The notes: generated by a model not told the origin, from the sequence alone. A DNA stretch of 62,472 nt from Spirochaetota bacterium (GCA_016932015.1 JAFGDQ010000057.1:1-62472), one strand, 5' to 3'; positions 48,288 to 56,867 are shown, numbered from the stretch's first letter. Translations and numbers: made by a program.

Positions 48288-50390
48288 ATGCCGGCTCTAT
48301 CAAGAAAAATAATATCATTCATAAATTCCGGTTCCTCTTTTTTTACTGCACAGCAGATTGAAAAAGTCCTTTCTCAAAAGCCTTCAGTCAAAGACAAAAA
48401 AAAGAAAAAAGGAAAGTCCCGTGACGGATATGCCCTGCGGCAGATAAACTATGTTCTGCACGTTCTTCTCTCTATCGGCTATATTGAAAGAAAGCGCAAA
48501 ATGTATGCAAAGAGCCGCAGCCTGCCGTCAGGCAAAATTAAAATAAACTCTTCCGGAAACGGATTCCTGCTTACTGAAGAAAATGATGAGATAATAATTG
48601 AAAACAAATATCTTAACAGTGCCTGTAATGATGACAAGGTGGAAGTTGTAATCACCGACCTTAATGAAGAATTCATCTACGGCAGGGTAGTGAAAGTACT
48701 GGAGAGGCGGAAAGAGGAATATTTCGCGAAACTTGCCTGGAAAACAGATAAATATTTTCATTTTAAAATACTGGACAATGCCGGGTACGAAGTCAGTGCT
48801 GAAATCTCTCCTGAATATTATGAGGATTCCACTGGTCACAGTCCCGGAGATTATGCTGTAATTAAGTTAATCGATAAATGCATCGCGGGAAAACAGGGAT
48901 GCGTTGTTGTATCTTTTTATGATTCAGGAGAGGAGTTCGATGTCCGAAGGATCAGAATTAAACATAATCTCCCCGGTGACCATAAGGATTATGAAGAATT
49001 CAGGAATACCGGGAAATCCGTAATTGCGGGGGAAAAGAAAAACAGGAAGAACTATAAAAAACTGTTTACTGTTACAATTGACGGAGAGAGAGCCAAGGAT
49101 TTTGATGACGCTGTTTCTCTTGAGAAAACAAAGGCAGGGTACAGGCTTTATGTGCATATCGCGGATGTATCCGCTTACGTGAAGAAAAACAGCCCTCTTG
49201 ACAAGGAAGCTTTAAAAAGAGGGAACAGCTATTATCTCGGAAACACCGTGATCCCCATGCTGCCCGAGATTTTGTCAAACGATCTCTGTTCTTTGAGAGA
49301 GGGGGAGGAGAAACTGACTCTTTCCGCTGAGATGGAGTTCGATAAAAGCGGGAAAGAGACAGGGCATGCTTTCCATTGCGGGATAATAAAAGTAGACAAA
49401 AGATTAACCTATAGCTCAGCAGATAAAACCCTGGATGAGAAGCGAAACACGAAACTGAAGAAGCTTTTGACGCAGATGCATGAACTTGCTGAAATTCTCA
49501 AAAAGAACAGAGTCGCCAACGGCAGAATTGACCTTAACCTTCCGGATTATGAACTTGTTTATGAAAACAACCGGGTTAAGGATATTGTTTTTGCCGAAAG
49601 GCTCAGGAGCCACGCAATCGTTGAAGAGTTTATGCTGAGTGCTAATGAAGCTGTATCACGGGAGCTTACGAATAAAAAGATTCCGGCATTATACAGGATT
49701 CATGAAGATATAAGCGAAGAGAAGCTGGAGTCTCTTAAAAGCTTTTTCAGGTCACTCGGCCTGAAACTCGGCATGAGCAGGAATATAGGCGTTTCCCTGC
49801 AGAATGTGATCAATAAAGTAAGCGGTAAAGAATATGAACAGGTCGTAAATTTTGTCGTGTTAAAATCTTTCATGCAGGCTTATTACGGGACTGACCCGAT
49901 AGGGCATTTCGGGCTTGGATTCGAGGACTATACCCATTTTACATCTCCAATAAGACGTTACCCTGATCTTATTGTTCACAGATGCCTGAAAACCCTGATA
50001 AACAGGGAAAAGCATTTATATGAGACTGAAGAACTTGATCACATTGGTGAAGTCTGCTCAGGCATGGAAAGGGTCGCGCAATATGCCGAAAGGGATCTTT
50101 TTAAATTAATCTCGTGCCGTTTTCTTAAGGACAGGGTCGGAGAAGTGTTTGATGTTGTTGTGAGCGGAGTAGCAAGGTTCGGGCTTTTTGTCATGATTTT
50201 TAATGAACCGATTGAAGGAATGATTCCTTTAAGGTCTCTTACCGATGACTATTATATTTTGAATGAGGATGAATATGTCATTGTGGGAAGAAGACTCGGA
50301 AGGCGTTTCAGAATAGGCGATAAACTGCGTGCCCGCCTTGAAGACGTAAATTACGAGAATATGAGAATTGACTTTGAACTGGCAAAATAA
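48288..50390 (+). CDS. rnr: Ribonuclease R
   Basis: A 700-residue 3'-to-5' exoribonuclease of the RNB family. In order: an N-terminal winged-helix region with a lysine-rich insert (residues 1-80), cold-shock-type OB folds (about 85-225), the RNB catalytic domain with TIDGERAKDFDDAVSLE and the metal-binding aspartates, then a C-terminal S1 domain from about 620 (VGEVFDVVVSGVARFGLFV). It degrades structured RNA. It follows comEC by 19 bases and its stop overlaps the next start in TAATG. Confidence 0.95.
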   Translation: MPALSRKIISFINSGSSFFTAQQIEKVLSQKPSVKDKKKKKGKSRDGYALRQINYVLHVLLSIGYIERKRKMYAKSRSLPSGKIKINSSGNGFLLTEENDEIIIENKYLNSACNDDKVEVVITDLNEEFIYGRVVKVLERRKEEYFAKLAWKTDKYFHFKILDNAGYEVSAEISPEYYEDSTGHSPGDYAVIKLIDKCIAGKQGCVVVSFYDSGEEFDVRRIRIKHNLPGDHKDYEEFRNTGKSVIAGEKKNRKNYKKLFTVTIDGERAKDFDDAVSLEKTKAGYRLYVHIADVSAYVKKNSPLDKEALKRGNSYYLGNTVIPMLPEILSNDLCSLREGEEKLTLSAEMEFDKSGKETGHAFHCGIIKVDKRLTYSSADKTLDEKRNTKLKKLLTQMHELAEILKKNRVANGRIDLNLPDYELVYENNRVKDIVFAERLRSHAIVEEFMLSANEAVSRELTNKKIPALYRIHEDISEEKLESLKSFFRSLGLKLGMSRNIGVSLQNVINKVSGKEYEQVVNFVVLKSFMQAYYGTDPIGHFGLGFEDYTHFTSPIRRYPDLIVHRCLKTLINREKHLYETEELDHIGEVCSGMERVAQYAERDLFKLISCRFLKDRVGEVFDVVVSGVARFGLFVMIFNEPIEGMIPLRSLTDDYYILNEDEYVIVGRRLGRRFRIGDKLRARLEDVNYENMRIDFELAK

Positions 50391-50758
50391 TGCGGTTTGT
50401 AATTCACGATCATATTACAGAGTACAGGCATTTTGACCTGATGATCGAGACTGAAGATGAGCTTCTGAAAACATGGAGGATTGTTCCTTCCGATCTTGAT
50501 CTTTTATCAAACGGCAAAGAGATCATGGGCGTAATGATTCAGGGCCATGATAAAAATTTTCTCAGCTATGAAGGCCCGCTGAGCGCAGGCAAAGGATCTG
50601 TCAGGATACTTGATCAGGGAAATACGGAATTGCTGGAAAATGTAAATAATACTGTAATCCTGACAATTACAGGGGAAATGTTTAAGGGCACTCTTTGTTT
50701 ATCTTTAATTAAGAAAGATATTTTTAATATTAAGTATCTTCCTGATACTGTAAAATAA
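50390..50758 (+). CDS. Stand-alone LigD-type 3'-phosphoesterase-like domain
   Basis: A 122-residue protein matching the phosphoesterase (PE) domain of bacterial DNA ligase D (the PF13298 family). Catalytic residues are kept in order: His8, His14, Asp16 and His53, equivalent to His42, His48, Asp50 and His84 of Pseudomonas LigD-PE. Two others differ: Met18 replaces Arg52 and Phe57 replaces Tyr88, a pattern also seen in other stand-alone members. LigD-PE trims 3'-phosphate or 3'-ribonucleotide ends of DNA. The start codon overlaps the rnr stop, so the two are translated together. A 3'-end-healing role beside RNase R is plausible but unproven. Confidence 0.75.
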   Translation: MRFVIHDHITEYRHFDLMIETEDELLKTWRIVPSDLDLLSNGKEIMGVMIQGHDKNFLSYEGPLSAGKGSVRILDQGNTELLENVNNTVILTITGEMFKGTLCLSLIKKDIFNIKYLPDTVK

Positions 50759-50861
50759 TAAAAATTCTTTACTTTTTTGCAGGTCCGTCTAATTTCGTTA
50801 CGTTTATTTCTTGTTCATTGATCACACCTTAATGTGTTTATAATAATTATTGAAAAATATT

Positions 50862-50964
50862 TTGTAACTGCTCAGCTATTGGGGATTTTATGCAAAAACC
50901 GCTCTGCAAAAAGGAATAATTCTCAATTTCTCCTTCTTGCAGAGCTATAGCTGAATAGTTACAA
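50862..50964. repeat. Large inverted repeat, MITE-like palindromic element
   Basis: An outer 16-base arm (GTAACTGCTCAGCTAT, 50,864-50,879) pairs with 50,947-50,962 with two mismatches, and an inner 15-base arm (50,901-50,915) pairs with 50,931-50,945 with one mismatch. A 21-base bulge lies on the left side. The whole is about 100 bases and contains no gene. The right arm recurs at 65-80 of this window. Confidence 0.65.
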
Positions 50965-51082
50965 TATTTGAAACTAAAGCATTTTACGATTGAAATGATA
51001 TGTGAGTTTTTTAATTTATTATTCTGTAAAATGCGATAACATGACATAATAAATATTTGCTGCATATAAAGAGGCTTGAAGC

Positions 51083-52567
51083 ATGAAACTATTAACTAAA
51101 CCTGCTGTGTACAGTTTTACCCGCAATGATTTTGTGGCTCTTTTCCTGTCAGAGGAATATGAGAAGGATATTAATTATCAGATTATTCCGGAGCTTTCAT
51201 TTGTAAAAGATAAAACCGATTTGTCCTCTTTTAAAGGCAAATCATCGGAGACTATGTTTATACCGTTCAGGAATCATCCAAATGTGATTCTTATCGGTAT
51301 GGGGAAGAAAAATAAAATTACAAAGGAATCTTTAAGAGAATGCGCTGTTTCTGCTGTAAAGCTATGCAAACACAAGAATATTGCAAAACTCAGTATTGTA
51401 CTGCCTGTAGTAAGCGGCCAGGATGAACATGCTGTCGCGTTGTCAATCGCAGAAGGGCTTATTCTTTCGGATTATACTTTTGATAAATATAAATCCTATA
51501 AAGAAGAGGATGATCTGCCTCCTCAGGAAATAAAAGAAATTAAAATACTATGCGAGCATCCGGACAAAACCTCCGGAACAATTAAGGAAACTGAAATAAT
51601 CTGCAGCAATACAAAGCTTTGCCGCGATCTTGTTAATGAAACCAGCGAGTTATCCAATCCCGTGGCTATTGCGGGAAAAGCACGCTCTTTAACAAAACTG
51701 CAGGGCGTAACGTGCAAAGTCCATAATAGGAAAGAGATCGAAAAACTGAAGATGGGGCTTCTGCTTGCCGTAAGCAGAGGCAGTACTCTCCCGCCTCAGT
51801 TTGTTGTACTTAAATATAACGGCAATCCTGGAAGCAAAAAGCAGATTGCGATTGTGGGCAAGGGGATTACTTATGATTCGGGCGGAATGAACCTCAAGCC
51901 TTCGTCCTCTATTGAAGATATGAGGGGCGATATGGCAGGCGCGGCGGCATGCCTGTTTGCGGTAAAATCCGCTGCCGAGCTTAAGCTTAAAAAGAACATT
52001 GCTGCTGTTATTCCTTTATGTGAAAATATGCTGAGCAATAATTCATACAGATCCGGGGATGTTTTCAGGGCATACAACGGAAATAATGTTGAAATCGGAA
52101 ATACAGATGCGGAGGGAAGACTGATACTGGCTGACGCGGTCGCGTATACTGAAAAGGTACTGAAACCGGAGTATATAATAGATGTGGCTACTCTTACCGG
52201 CGCGTGCCTGGTATGTTTCGGCGAAACAATTGCCGCTGTTCTTTCAACTGATGATGAACTGGCTGATGCTGTTTTTAACGCGGGCAATGAGACAGGTGAA
52301 AAAGTATGGAGACTGCCTTTTGATAAAACCTATGATGAAATGGTCAAGTCGGATATTGCGGATATAAAGAATATAGGTTCCGGCAGAAACGCAGGAACAA
52401 TAGTGGGTGCGACTTTTATTAAAAATTTTATCAGAAATACAAAGTGGGCGCATATTGACATTGCAGGTACTGCATGGTATTCAAAAGCCAGAGGTTATAA
52501 CCCGAAACATGCTACAGGATTCGGGGTAAGGCTTTTTATTGAGCTTTTTAAATCTTTAAATATTTAA
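51083..52567 (+). CDS. pepA: Leucyl aminopeptidase (M17)
   Basis: A 494-residue cytoplasmic zinc/manganese aminopeptidase. The M17 signature NTDAEGRLILADAV is present, with the metal ligands in GKGITYDSGGMNLKPS and DMRGDMAGAA. It removes N-terminal residues from peptides and forms a hexamer. It heads a compact run with the SOR-like protein (20 bases) and a small membrane protein (18 bases). Confidence 0.95.
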   Translation: MKLLTKPAVYSFTRNDFVALFLSEEYEKDINYQIIPELSFVKDKTDLSSFKGKSSETMFIPFRNHPNVILIGMGKKNKITKESLRECAVSAVKLCKHKNIAKLSIVLPVVSGQDEHAVALSIAEGLILSDYTFDKYKSYKEEDDLPPQEIKEIKILCEHPDKTSGTIKETEIICSNTKLCRDLVNETSELSNPVAIAGKARSLTKLQGVTCKVHNRKEIEKLKMGLLLAVSRGSTLPPQFVVLKYNGNPGSKKQIAIVGKGITYDSGGMNLKPSSSIEDMRGDMAGAAACLFAVKSAAELKLKKNIAAVIPLCENMLSNNSYRSGDVFRAYNGNNVEIGNTDAEGRLILADAVAYTEKVLKPEYIIDVATLTGACLVCFGETIAAVLSTDDELADAVFNAGNETGEKVWRLPFDKTYDEMVKSDIADIKNIGSGRNAGTIVGATFIKNFIRNTKWAHIDIAGTAWYSKARGYNPKHATGFGVRLFIELFKSLNI

Positions 52568-52587
52568 GTAAAAAAGGGGGAAAGTTT

Positions 52588-52959
52588 ATGTCTAAAATAT
52601 TTAAAATATGTGTATTAATGATTGTGTGCTGTTTATTCACATTTCCCGTTCTTGCCGACAAATCATCAATAATAATTGAAGCGCCTGATAAAGCAGTCAA
52701 AGGCTCGGAGATAACTATTAAAATTATTGTTACTCATAATGGTAATAACATGTTTCATCACACTGACTGGGCTTATATAAAGATTAACGGCAAAGAAGTA
52801 GCAAGATGGGAATATTCCTTCAGCAGTCTTCCGGAGGATGAGGTCTTCTCAAAAGAGATAACATACAAAGTGGAAAAGGCAATTGAAATTGAAGCGGAAG
52901 CAAACTGTAATCTTCACGGCAGTAAGGGCAAGGCTGTTAAGAAAATTGAAGTTCAGTAA
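52588..52959 (+). CDS. Exported superoxide-reductase-like (desulfoferrodoxin family) protein
   Basis: A 123-residue exported protein with a signal peptide (1-23, ending LADK). The remainder has the SOR iron-centre fold: His50, His57, His58 and the CNLHG pair Cys107/His110. The usual first ligand, in the EKHVP motif of neelaredoxins, is absent here (DKAVKGS), so the centre has at most four of five ligands. The conserved VTHNGNNMFHHTDWAYIKINGK is the family core. Proteins like this are found in anaerobes and may detoxify superoxide or act as redox sensors in the periplasm. It follows pepA and precedes a two-helix membrane protein. Confidence 0.75.
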   Translation: MSKIFKICVLMIVCCLFTFPVLADKSSIIIEAPDKAVKGSEITIKIIVTHNGNNMFHHTDWAYIKINGKEVARWEYSFSSLPEDEVFSKEITYKVEKAIEIEAEANCNLHGSKGKAVKKIEVQ

Positions 52960-52966
52960 AACTCAA

Positions 52967-52974
52967 GGGGGGGG
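52967..52974 (+). promoter_or_regulatory. Eight-G ribosome-binding site before the small membrane protein
   Basis: A run of eight guanines, ending 3 bases before the start codon at 52,978, takes the place of the normal Shine-Dalgarno. In a low-GC genome such a tract is unusual and prone to slipped-strand change, which could tune translation of the next gene. Confidence 0.5.
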
Positions 52975-52977
52975 TGT

Positions 52978-53160
52978 ATGACTATATTCGGATTGTCAAT
53001 AATAGCTGTAACAGGGATCATTAATTTTCTGCTGCTGCTTTTCCAGCTTCTTTCAGGCCTGCACGTACTGAAAGTAAAAATCCAGATACATAAGACTGTA
53101 GGAAAAGTTCTTTTCGTAGTAGCCTGCCTGCACGGATTAATCGCGATAGTGTTTCACTGA
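52978..53160 (+). CDS. Small two-helix membrane protein, function unknown
   Basis: A 60-residue protein with two membrane helices (about 4-28 and 41-59). Histidines at 29, 38, 52 and 60 sit near helix ends, a spacing that could bind haem, but this is only a guess. It follows the SOR-like gene by 18 bases and is probably co-translated, so it may be its membrane partner or electron donor. No homologue recognised. Confidence 0.55.
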   Translation: MTIFGLSIIAVTGIINFLLLLFQLLSGLHVLKVKIQIHKTVGKVLFVVACLHGLIAIVFH

Positions 53161-53214
53161 TATACTGTTATAATCGCAGGGATGTCTCATGTTGTAATTT
53201 TGAAAAGAATTAAT

Positions 53215-53288
53215 CTCGCGAAGACGCAGAGACAAAAAGAGATCGTAGAAACAATAATATTATTATATTTTTTTTGCGTCTTTGCGAG
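53215..53288. repeat. Inverted repeat with CGCGAAGACGCA arms
   Basis: Left arm CTCGCGAAGACGCA (53,215-53,228) and right arm TGCGTCTTTGCGAG (53,275-53,288) pair with one mismatch across a 46-base AT-rich loop. It matches the style of a palindromic intergenic repeat seen in many bacterial genomes. It lies between the convergent small membrane gene and hemL. Confidence 0.6.
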
Positions 53289-53365
53289 GGTTTATTTCCA
53301 ATCAGTATTTTTTTTATAATATATAGAATTGCACAACCTTGATTAATACCCGGATTTCGCGAAAA

Positions 53366-54655
53366 TTAGTTAAGTACCTTATCAAGTGATTCGGATATTG
53401 CCTGTGCTGTTTTTTTGAGATCCGCGTCAGTATGCGCGGTTGAAATAAAACCTACCTCATATCCTGAGGGCGACAGATAGATATTTCTGTTGAGCATTTC
53501 ATTGTGAAATTTCGCGAAAAGATTCATGTTTGTCTTCCTTACTTCATTTACATACCGGATTTCCTTCTTGTCTGTAAAATAAACCGCAAAGATTGATTCC
53601 ATTTGAAGAAATAATACTCTGCCGGAATACTTATCAAGTGCCGGGCCTAAATATTTTTTCAATGTATCAGCTTTGTCTTTAAGGCTTTTATAAGCTTTCT
53701 GATCAAGTTTTTTAAGTGTAGCAATTCCGGCAGCCATAGCCAGCGGATTTCCGGATAATGTTCCTGCCTGGTAAACAGGGCCGTCAGGAGCAATACAGTT
53801 CATGATTTTTTTTGGCGCACCGTATGCGCCTACAGGAAGGCCTCCGCCTATAATTTTTCCGAGAACCGTTATATCCGGCCTGATGCCGAAATATTCCTGC
53901 GCACCGCCTTTTGACAGCCTGAATCCTGTAATTACCTCATCAAAAATGAGCATAATACCGTATTTACTGCAGAGTTCCCGCACAGCATTCAGATAGCCGG
54001 ACGAGGGAGGAATAAGCCCGTAATTGCATGGTACAGGCTCCATTATAACTGCAGCTACATCCGCATGTTCCTTCTTAATAATTTTTTCAAGCTGATCAGA
54101 ATCATTATACGGTACAACTATTGTATCTTTGGTATTGTTCTTTGTAACACCGGCAGAATCCGGAGTGCCGAACGTCGCAAGCCCTGAACCGCCTGCCACT
54201 AGAAGATAATCCGCGTGCCCGTGATAGCATCCGTCGAATTTTATTATTTTGTTTCTTCCAGTATGTCCTCTTGCCAGGCGTATAGCGCTCATTGCAGCTT
54301 CAGTACCGGAATTTACAAATCTTATTTTTTCTATTGACGGAAATCTTTTTGTAATAATATCTGCAATCTCAACCTCAAGCCTGTTCGGGGTGCCGAAACT
54401 GGTGCCGTTTTTGGCTGTTTCGGTTATTGCTTTCACAACATCTTTATCCGCATGTCCGAGAATCAGCGGCCCCCAGGACATGCAGTAGTCTGTATATTTA
54501 TTGCCGTCTTCATCAAACAGATTCGGGCCGGAGCCTTTTTTTATATATAGCGGATTTCCTCCGACTGATTTAAATGCCCTTACAGGGGAGTTTACTCCGC
54601 CGGGCATCAGATTTACTGCTTTTTTGTATAATGATTTTGATTTCTTTATATTCAT
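53366..54655 (-). CDS. hemL: Glutamate-1-semialdehyde 2,1-aminomutase
   Basis: A 429-residue PLP enzyme making 5-aminolevulinate from glutamate-1-semialdehyde, in the C5 route to tetrapyrroles. The N-terminal LMPGGVNSPVRAFKSVGG is diagnostic. The Asp of LIFDEVITGFR and the PLP Lys in VLGKIIGGGLPVGAYG (about 267) are present. It is monocistronic on the minus strand; the other hem genes are not in the window. Confidence 0.97.
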   Translation of the reverse strand: MNIKKSKSLYKKAVNLMPGGVNSPVRAFKSVGGNPLYIKKGSGPNLFDEDGNKYTDYCMSWGPLILGHADKDVVKAITETAKNGTSFGTPNRLEVEIADIITKRFPSIEKIRFVNSGTEAAMSAIRLARGHTGRNKIIKFDGCYHGHADYLLVAGGSGLATFGTPDSAGVTKNNTKDTIVVPYNDSDQLEKIIKKEHADVAAVIMEPVPCNYGLIPPSSGYLNAVRELCSKYGIMLIFDEVITGFRLSKGGAQEYFGIRPDITVLGKIIGGGLPVGAYGAPKKIMNCIAPDGPVYQAGTLSGNPLAMAAGIATLKKLDQKAYKSLKDKADTLKKYLGPALDKYSGRVLFLQMESIFAVYFTDKKEIRYVNEVRKTNMNLFAKFHNEMLNRNIYLSPSGYEVGFISTAHTDADLKKTAQAISESLDKVLN

Positions 54656-54959
54656 AAAGTATCCTGTGATGTTTTATATTGTGTTTTAAGATATTCTTTT
54701 AAAACTGCAAAAATATTTCAATATTATTAATTTTGAATTTTGTTGCCATTTTTATCTTATTCGTTAAAATAAAAAATATTTAATTGACAACTTAATACAA
54801 TGTAGCTATTTTATAGCTAAAGTTATAAAGGATTTAATAACACTCCATTTACAATACAGCCTGTAAAAATAGCCTCTATTTGAGAATTCTGTTTTTACGA
54901 AATGGAATTTCATGCTGTTTTACAATATTTTTTATTTTAATATTTGTTAGGAAACGAAC
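54656..54959. other. AT-rich intergenic region between hemL and DUF2080
   Basis: About 300 bases between the divergent hemL and DUF2080 genes. A TTGACA-like box at 54,784 and an imperfect TAGCTATTTTATAGCTA palindrome at 54,802-54,818 are the only signals seen. No gene, RNA or strong operator. Confidence 0.4.
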
Positions 54960-55148
54960 GTGCCAGACGAAAAGACAAATAATGACGAAAAAACTCCGGA
55001 CTCTAAAAATAATAACGGTATGGTGAAGTTTGAAGTTTACGGTCAGGAAATGATCGAGAAAAAAGTAAAATTAAGCGGTAACAGCGGCAGGGTCTATCTC
55101 CCGCCGGACTGGGTTGATCATCATGTTAAAATAATAAGAATCGACTAA
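54960..55148 (+). CDS. DUF2080 family transposon-associated protein
   Basis: A 62-residue protein starting at GTG 54,960 with TAGGA before it. The C-terminal half, with KKVKLSGNSGRVYLPPDW and VKIIRID, is the AbrB/SpoVT-like DUF2080 core found in archaeal and some anaerobic bacterial transposons. The N-terminal 20 residues are lysine/asparagine-rich and disordered. Family members are annotated as putative transposon-encoded proteins; no transposase lies nearby. It precedes a GNAT and bamA on the same strand, hinting that the group was transferred. Confidence 0.75.
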   Translation: MPDEKTNNDEKTPDSKNNNGMVKFEVYGQEMIEKKVKLSGNSGRVYLPPDWVDHHVKIIRID

Positions 55149-55174
55149 TTATTAACAAGAGACAGGACATTAGA

Positions 55175-55612
55175 ATGAGTAATATTCTTATAAGGAAACT
55201 GGCTAAGGGTGATGGAATAGCAGTCAGGAATATCACCGCTTCAATTTCTCAGAATCCTATTGAGATCAACTATGAAAAGGTCGTGGAAGAGGAAGCAGCG
55301 AATCCCTATGACGGAAGTTTTGTAGCAGTCATTGATGATAAAGTTGTCGGCTATATAATGAGCCATGTACTTACAGCCGTATTCGGAATGGAAAAAAGCG
55401 CCTGGATTACGATGATAGGTGTTGACCCTAAATATATGGACCAGGGAATAGGCAAGCGCCTTGCTATGGAAACGTTTTCATATTATAAAGAAATGGGAAT
55501 ATATACTATTTTTACAACAGTAAGATGGGATTCCACTGATCTTTTATCATATTTTAAAATACTTGGTTTTGACAGGAGCAGCTACATAAATCTTTCAAAA
55601 ACAATCAGCTAG
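55175..55612 (+). CDS. GNAT-family N-acetyltransferase
   Basis: A 145-residue acetyltransferase of the GNAT fold. Acetyl-CoA binding motif A is VDPKYMDQGIGKRLAMETF, with the Q-x-x-G-x-G/A pattern, and the C-terminal FKILGFDRSSYINLSK is typical. The substrate is unknown. It lies 26 bases after DUF2080 and 62 bases before bamA, so it may be transcribed with them. Confidence 0.85.
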   Translation: MSNILIRKLAKGDGIAVRNITASISQNPIEINYEKVVEEEAANPYDGSFVAVIDDKVVGYIMSHVLTAVFGMEKSAWITMIGVDPKYMDQGIGKRLAMETFSYYKEMGIYTIFTTVRWDSTDLLSYFKILGFDRSSYINLSKTIS

Positions 55613-55674
55613 GTGTTCTGCTATTAAACATAAGAAGCTTCACTGTACTAAATATAATTTAGGAGGAGTAAATT

Positions 55675-56811
55675 ATGGCTTTAGAATGGATGCCGAGGGA
55701 TGATGGTCAGAAAGATCATTCATTGCATACTAATGTTCACTGGGGTACTGAAGCGCCGTGTGTTCTTTATGAAAAGCGCCCGCTGACCGATCCTGAAGGT
55801 AAAAAAATTGACGGACTTTTTGTTTCCTGGATTACTTTAAACAATCCTGCCCAGCATAATTCATATACAACAGAAATGGTTAAAGGCGTTATTGCCGGTT
55901 TTGAGAATGCTTCACTTGACAGAAGTGTTGTTTGCGCTGTCTTTACCGGAGCAGGCCCTTACGCTTTCTGTTCGGGCGGAAATACAAGGGAATACAGCGA
56001 GTATTACAGCAGAAGGCCTGATGAATACGGCCAGTATATGGAGCTTTTCAATCATATGGTTGACTCCATTCTCGCGTGTAAAAAACCCGTAATATGCAGG
56101 GTAAACGGAATGAGAGTTGCCGGCGGCCAGGAGATCGGAATGGCCTGCGACCTGGCCATATCTTCCGACCTTGCCATTTTCGGGCAGGCAGGACCGAAAC
56201 ACGGCTCCGCGCCGGTTGGCGGATCATCGGATTTTCTTCCATGGTTCCTGAGCGCTGAAGATGCCATGTGGAACTGTGTATCCTGCGAAATGTGGTCTGC
56301 GTATAAAATGAAGGCTAAAAATCTGATCAGCAAGGTTGTGCCTGTACTTAAGGTCGGAGGCAAATGGGTAAGAAACCCCCAGATTATTACCGACAGGTAT
56401 GTGGATGACGGTGAAATAGTATACGGTGAATTCAAAACAGGCAATGAGGCAAAAGAAGCACGCGCTTTTGTTAAAGAGCATCAGGCGAACGCCGATTTTG
56501 AACTGCTTGACAGGGAAGTTGATAAAATAGTCTGGACTTTTGCTAACCTTTTCCCAGGATGTCTGATACAGTCCGTAGACAGTGTAAGACAGAAAAAGAA
56601 ATTTTTCTGGGATACTATGAAGAATGAACACAGACACTGGCTTGCCGCAAATATGGGCGGGGAAGCATTCCTCGGATTCGGTGCTTTTAACACAAAGAAA
56701 ATGACGGGCCGGGATACTGTCGATTTTATAAAGTTTCGTCAGAATATTGCTGAATCAAAGTCATGGGACATGGATATGTTTGCTGAAGTTCTTGGAAAGC
56801 CTGAAAAATAA
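55675..56811 (+). CDS. bamA: 6-Oxocyclohex-1-ene-1-carbonyl-CoA hydrolase
   Basis: A 378-residue crotonase-superfamily enzyme that opens the ring of 6-oxocyclohex-1-ene-1-carbonyl-CoA to 3-hydroxypimelyl-CoA, the hydrolytic step of anaerobic benzoyl-CoA degradation (also called Oah). It is longer than ordinary crotonases, as expected. Recognisable blocks are WITLNNPAQHNSYTTEMVKG, AVFTGAGPYAFCSGGNTREY and MRVAGGQEIGMACDLAISSD, which holds the oxyanion-hole region, and GPKHGSAPVGGSSDFLPWFL. A perfect AGGAGGAG lies before the ATG. bamA is a marker gene for anaerobic aromatic degraders. had is 3.5 kb away, on the opposite strand. Confidence 0.95.
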   Translation: MALEWMPRDDGQKDHSLHTNVHWGTEAPCVLYEKRPLTDPEGKKIDGLFVSWITLNNPAQHNSYTTEMVKGVIAGFENASLDRSVVCAVFTGAGPYAFCSGGNTREYSEYYSRRPDEYGQYMELFNHMVDSILACKKPVICRVNGMRVAGGQEIGMACDLAISSDLAIFGQAGPKHGSAPVGGSSDFLPWFLSAEDAMWNCVSCEMWSAYKMKAKNLISKVVPVLKVGGKWVRNPQIITDRYVDDGEIVYGEFKTGNEAKEARAFVKEHQANADFELLDREVDKIVWTFANLFPGCLIQSVDSVRQKKKFFWDTMKNEHRHWLAANMGGEAFLGFGAFNTKKMTGRDTVDFIKFRQNIAESKSWDMDMFAEVLGKPEK

Positions 56812-56836
56812 TATTAACATATAAATTATGTTTAAG

Positions 56837-56867
56837 AAACAGGTGCTATCGGGCGCCTGTTTTTTTG
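56837..56867 (+). terminator. Rho-independent terminator of bamA
   Basis: AAACAGGTGC (56,837-56,846) pairs with GCGCCTGTTT (56,853-56,862) with one G-U pair and a six-base loop, followed by a T-run to 56,866. It lies 26 bases past the stop. Confidence 0.85.

Noticed and set aside
55912..56693. Several long minus-strand open frames inside bamA
   Set aside because: They lie opposite a clearly conserved enzyme, lack ribosome-binding sites and recognisable domains, and are produced by codon bias of the sense strand.
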